Source: Chlorobiaceae bacterium (GTDB lineage: Bacteria > Bacteroidota > Ignavibacteria > UBA10030 > SZUA-254). Taken from it: a DNA stretch of 64,000 nucleotides. Where the stretch lies: assembly GCA_013824245.1 (NCBI GenBank), contig PNNN01000067.1:31281-95280 (forward strand), given 5' to 3'. Shown in pieces: positions 62,171-64,000 of the stretch (position 1 is its first letter; every line of letters begins with the position of its first letter). A program made the translations under genes and the position numbers. Under the pieces are notes generated by a model. That model was not told the origin of the DNA, did not search any database, and was given only the letters and a program-made list of their open reading frames with translations.

Positions 62171-63118
62171 TCAGAGAATATCCTTTAGGATTTCAAGATC
62201 AACATTTCCCCCGCTGATCACGGCGGCTATTTTCTTTCCTTTTAATCCCAATACATTTTTCATAACTGCCGCCGGCGCAACTGCTCCGGTTGGCTCTACA
62301 AGTATCTTCATCCGCTCAACGAAGAACTTCATCATCGGGTAAATGTCCTCGTCTTTGATTGTGATAACATCGTCAACGTACTTCATGATAATATCGAAAT
62401 TAATCGAGCCAACAGAAAGAGTTCTCATTCCATCGGCAATTGTATTAACTGATGAAAGCTTGATGAGTTTTTTCTGTCGGAAGGATTGGTAGCAATCGTT
62501 CGCACCTTCTGTTTCAACACCGATAACTTTAATTTTCGATGAGTGATGTTTTGCCGCAATCGCACAGCCAGAGATCAATCCGCCGCCACCGATTGGAACG
62601 AACAGATAATCGAGGTCTTTGATATCTTGAAAGATTTCAAGCCCAACAGTCCCCTGTCCCGCAATAAGTTTCTCATCATTGTAGGGATGAACGAGTATGT
62701 ATCCGTATTTATCAGTAAGTTCCCGTGTTGTTTTCTCTCTATCATCGGTCGATAATCCGCAGTAGACAACCTCTGCGCCGTAGCCCTTTGTCGCTTCTAC
62801 TTTACTTTTCACAGAATTATGCGGCATGACTACAACCGATCTGATTCCGAATATCTTACTTGCTAAAGCAACACCCTGACCGTGGTTCCCCGATGAATGC
62901 GCGATGACACCGCGTTTTCGTTCTTCGTCTGTTAGGGATGAAATTTTATTATATGCCCCACGAAACTTAAACGCACCAATACGCTGGAAGTTTTCGGCTT
63001 TGAAATACACTTCGTTGCCTGTCATCTCGTTGAATGTCCGAGATGAGAGAAGCGGTGTTTTGTGAACAACGGATTCTAAAACCCTAAAAGCTTTCTTAAT
63101 ATCAGAATAAATAATCAT
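62171..63118 (-). CDS. Threonine dehydratase / serine-threonine ammonia-lyase (PLP)
   Basis: A 315-residue fold-type II PLP enzyme; ATG at 63118 preferred over a TTG 3 nt upstream. The PLP lysine is in 'RIGAFKFRGAYNKI' (Lys about 52), 'SSGNHGQGVALASKIFG' is the substrate loop and 'PIGGGGLISGCAIA' the phosphate-binding glycine loop. No ACT domain follows, so it is the short catabolic (TdcB) or serine-racemase-like form rather than biosynthetic IlvA. Product: 2-oxobutanoate or pyruvate plus ammonia. Confidence 0.93.
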   Translation of the reverse strand: MIIYSDIKKAFRVLESVVHKTPLLSSRTFNEMTGNEVYFKAENFQRIGAFKFRGAYNKISSLTDEERKRGVIAHSSGNHGQGVALASKIFGIRSVVVMPHNSVKSKVEATKGYGAEVVYCGLSTDDREKTTRELTDKYGYILVHPYNDEKLIAGQGTVGLEIFQDIKDLDYLFVPIGGGGLISGCAIAAKHHSSKIKVIGVETEGANDCYQSFRQKKLIKLSSVNTIADGMRTLSVGSINFDIIMKYVDDVITIKDEDIYPMMKFFVERMKILVEPTGAVAPAAVMKNVLGLKGKKIAAVISGGNVDLEILKDIL

Positions 63119-63157
63119 CAATTAATGCTGGGATATTAAAGTTTTGTAAATAAACTA

Positions 63158-63853
63158 TTATGTCCAAAAGGGACAATAAAATGCATATTTTTTTGATTTG
63201 TTGTCCGGATCGCCTGGTTTAATTAATTTGGCTTGATAGGTATCGTTAATTATCTTTGAGACAATTGGATAGTTTTTTTCTTCAATTTTAAACCGTTCTC
63301 GTAAAGTTGCATTAGTCATTCTATCTCCTGACACATGTTTGAGGCAGCAATGAAAATAACAAGCCCTGACTCTTTCCGCCTTTGACATTTTTCCGAAAGG
63401 TCGGGGTGAATATAATATTGCGCGAAAATAGTTTTCACCCTCGATAAATTCAGGTGGAGGCATTCCATAAACTTCAATTGCCAATAACGCTTTATCAATG
63501 CCACTACCTCGTTCTTCACAGATTGCGAGTCTTCTCATGAATGCCGCTAGAAGCTCATTTCTTGATTCTGGCGCTGTATCGATTAATCTCTCAATGCGAA
63601 TACTTGGCAACAGTTTCCCGGGATTTGTAATTTCCATTCTATCAGAAAATATTTCTACGGTTGGACCCATACCGGGAATTAGTAAATCTTGGTGGATCAA
63701 GGCGTTTGCAACTATTTCGCGAATTGCAATCTCAGGATAAATTGAAACATTTTTTCGAATGGCATTTTTAATTATCTCACTTGCGGGTAAAAGACTTGTT
63801 ATATACTGAATTAATCCTTCAAACCCGACAGCATATCCTTTTTTGCCTTCCAT
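63158..63853 (-). CDS. AlbA/RecG-like ATP-binding protein, C-terminal part (5' end lost)
   Basis: 231 residues from the ATG at 63853, but homology-like sequence continues upstream in frame ('KYDGASRVKTERE', 63854-63892) before ending in the hairpin at 63907-63958. The visible part is a GHKL-type HATPase_c_4 module: 'PEIAIREIVANALIHQD' (N box), 'VEIFSDRMEITNPGKL' (G1 box), 'EERGSGIDKAL'. The C-terminus has a winged-helix-like region ('TNATLRERFKIEEKNYPIVSKII'). Relatives carry an N-terminal AlbA_2 (Schlafen-type) domain, absent here. I infer a 5'-truncated gene, possibly cut by hairpin-element insertion. Confidence 0.7.
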   Translation of the reverse strand: MEGKKGYAVGFEGLIQYITSLLPASEIIKNAIRKNVSIYPEIAIREIVANALIHQDLLIPGMGPTVEIFSDRMEITNPGKLLPSIRIERLIDTAPESRNELLAAFMRRLAICEERGSGIDKALLAIEVYGMPPPEFIEGENYFRAILYSPRPFGKMSKAERVRACYFHCCLKHVSGDRMTNATLRERFKIEEKNYPIVSKIINDTYQAKLIKPGDPDNKSKKYAFYCPFWT

Positions 63854-63906
63854 TTCACGTTCGGTCTTAACTCGAGACGCCCCATCATATTTTATTAAGC
63901 CGTTAA

Positions 63907-63958
63907 AACACCAGACTCCTGTCTGGTGATGGATAGGCAGTCCAGACGATGTGGTGTT
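63907..63958. repeat. Nested hairpin element at truncated gene 5' end
   Basis: CACCAGAC-TCCT-GTCTGGTG (63909-63928) is a perfect 8-bp stem; outer arms AACACCA (63907-63913) and TGGTGTT (63952-63958) also pair. The form fits a REP/MITE-type element. Confidence 0.75.
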
Positions 63959-64000
63959 GTGATTAAAGTGCTATACTGTATGTATGAGATTTAGAAAGAG

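Overview
The window looks like a chromosome segment of an FCB-group bacterium, most likely Ignavibacteria or a near relative in Bacteroidota/Chlorobi. The evidence is four type IX secretion (T9SS) C-terminal sorting domains of the 'QNYPNPFNPST...LGREVATL...GVYFYRL' type, menaquinone synthesis by the futalosine route, many PpiC/SurA foldases, and tight operons with 4-bp start/stop overlaps. This placement is inference from gene content. I saw no rRNA, tRNA or CRISPR array.

Layout. 1-2412: C-terminal part of a secreted beta-helix protein. 2431-11898 (minus): envelope operon of two PpiC lipoproteins, SurA, a MoxR ATPase, a T9SS subtilase and a VWA membrane protein. 12072-22110 (plus): menaquinone cluster (UbiA-type prenyltransferase, UbiX, UbiD, an MqnE-MqnA fusion, MqnC), interrupted by a beta-propeller lipoprotein and an AT-rich fused restriction-modification gene that carries an in-frame stop. 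22107-28590 (minus): beta-CASP nuclease, secreted GH13 debranching enzyme, HrpB helicase. 28923-35321 (plus): HisA-like isomerase, PfkB kinase, dapB-dapA-dapD, an RmlD-like reductase, serS. 35395-44099: a T9SS protein, a Cys/Met PLP enzyme, an SDR, a membrane protein, a TPR protein, an envelope protein and a phosphoesterase. 44103-50580 (minus): a damaged T9SS gene, an InlB/TIG-repeat protein, and a large exported protein with a transglycosylase-like C-terminus whose true start is separated from its body by a CT-dinucleotide tract. 50878-63853: bifunctional nuclease, etfA/etfB, fbp, DUF4139 protein, a heterodimeric ABC exporter with a four-helix-bundle cassette between its halves, a T9SS protein, a threonine dehydratase and a 5'-damaged ATPase.

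The most striking property runs across the whole window. Gaps between genes are filled with degenerate tandem repeats of exactly 7, 8 or 9 bp, each array with its own word, resembling the STRR heptamers of cyanobacteria. Some arrays have entered genes. They encode extra loops in UbiD, they encode the N-terminus of an envelope protein, and nine 9-bp units encode the hydrophobic core of a signal peptide. With the (CT)7 tract at 50547-50560 and several in-frame stops, this suggests active repeat-driven on/off variation of surface genes. A second repeat class, GC-rich nested hairpins of REP/MITE type, sits at gene ends and may have truncated the last gene.
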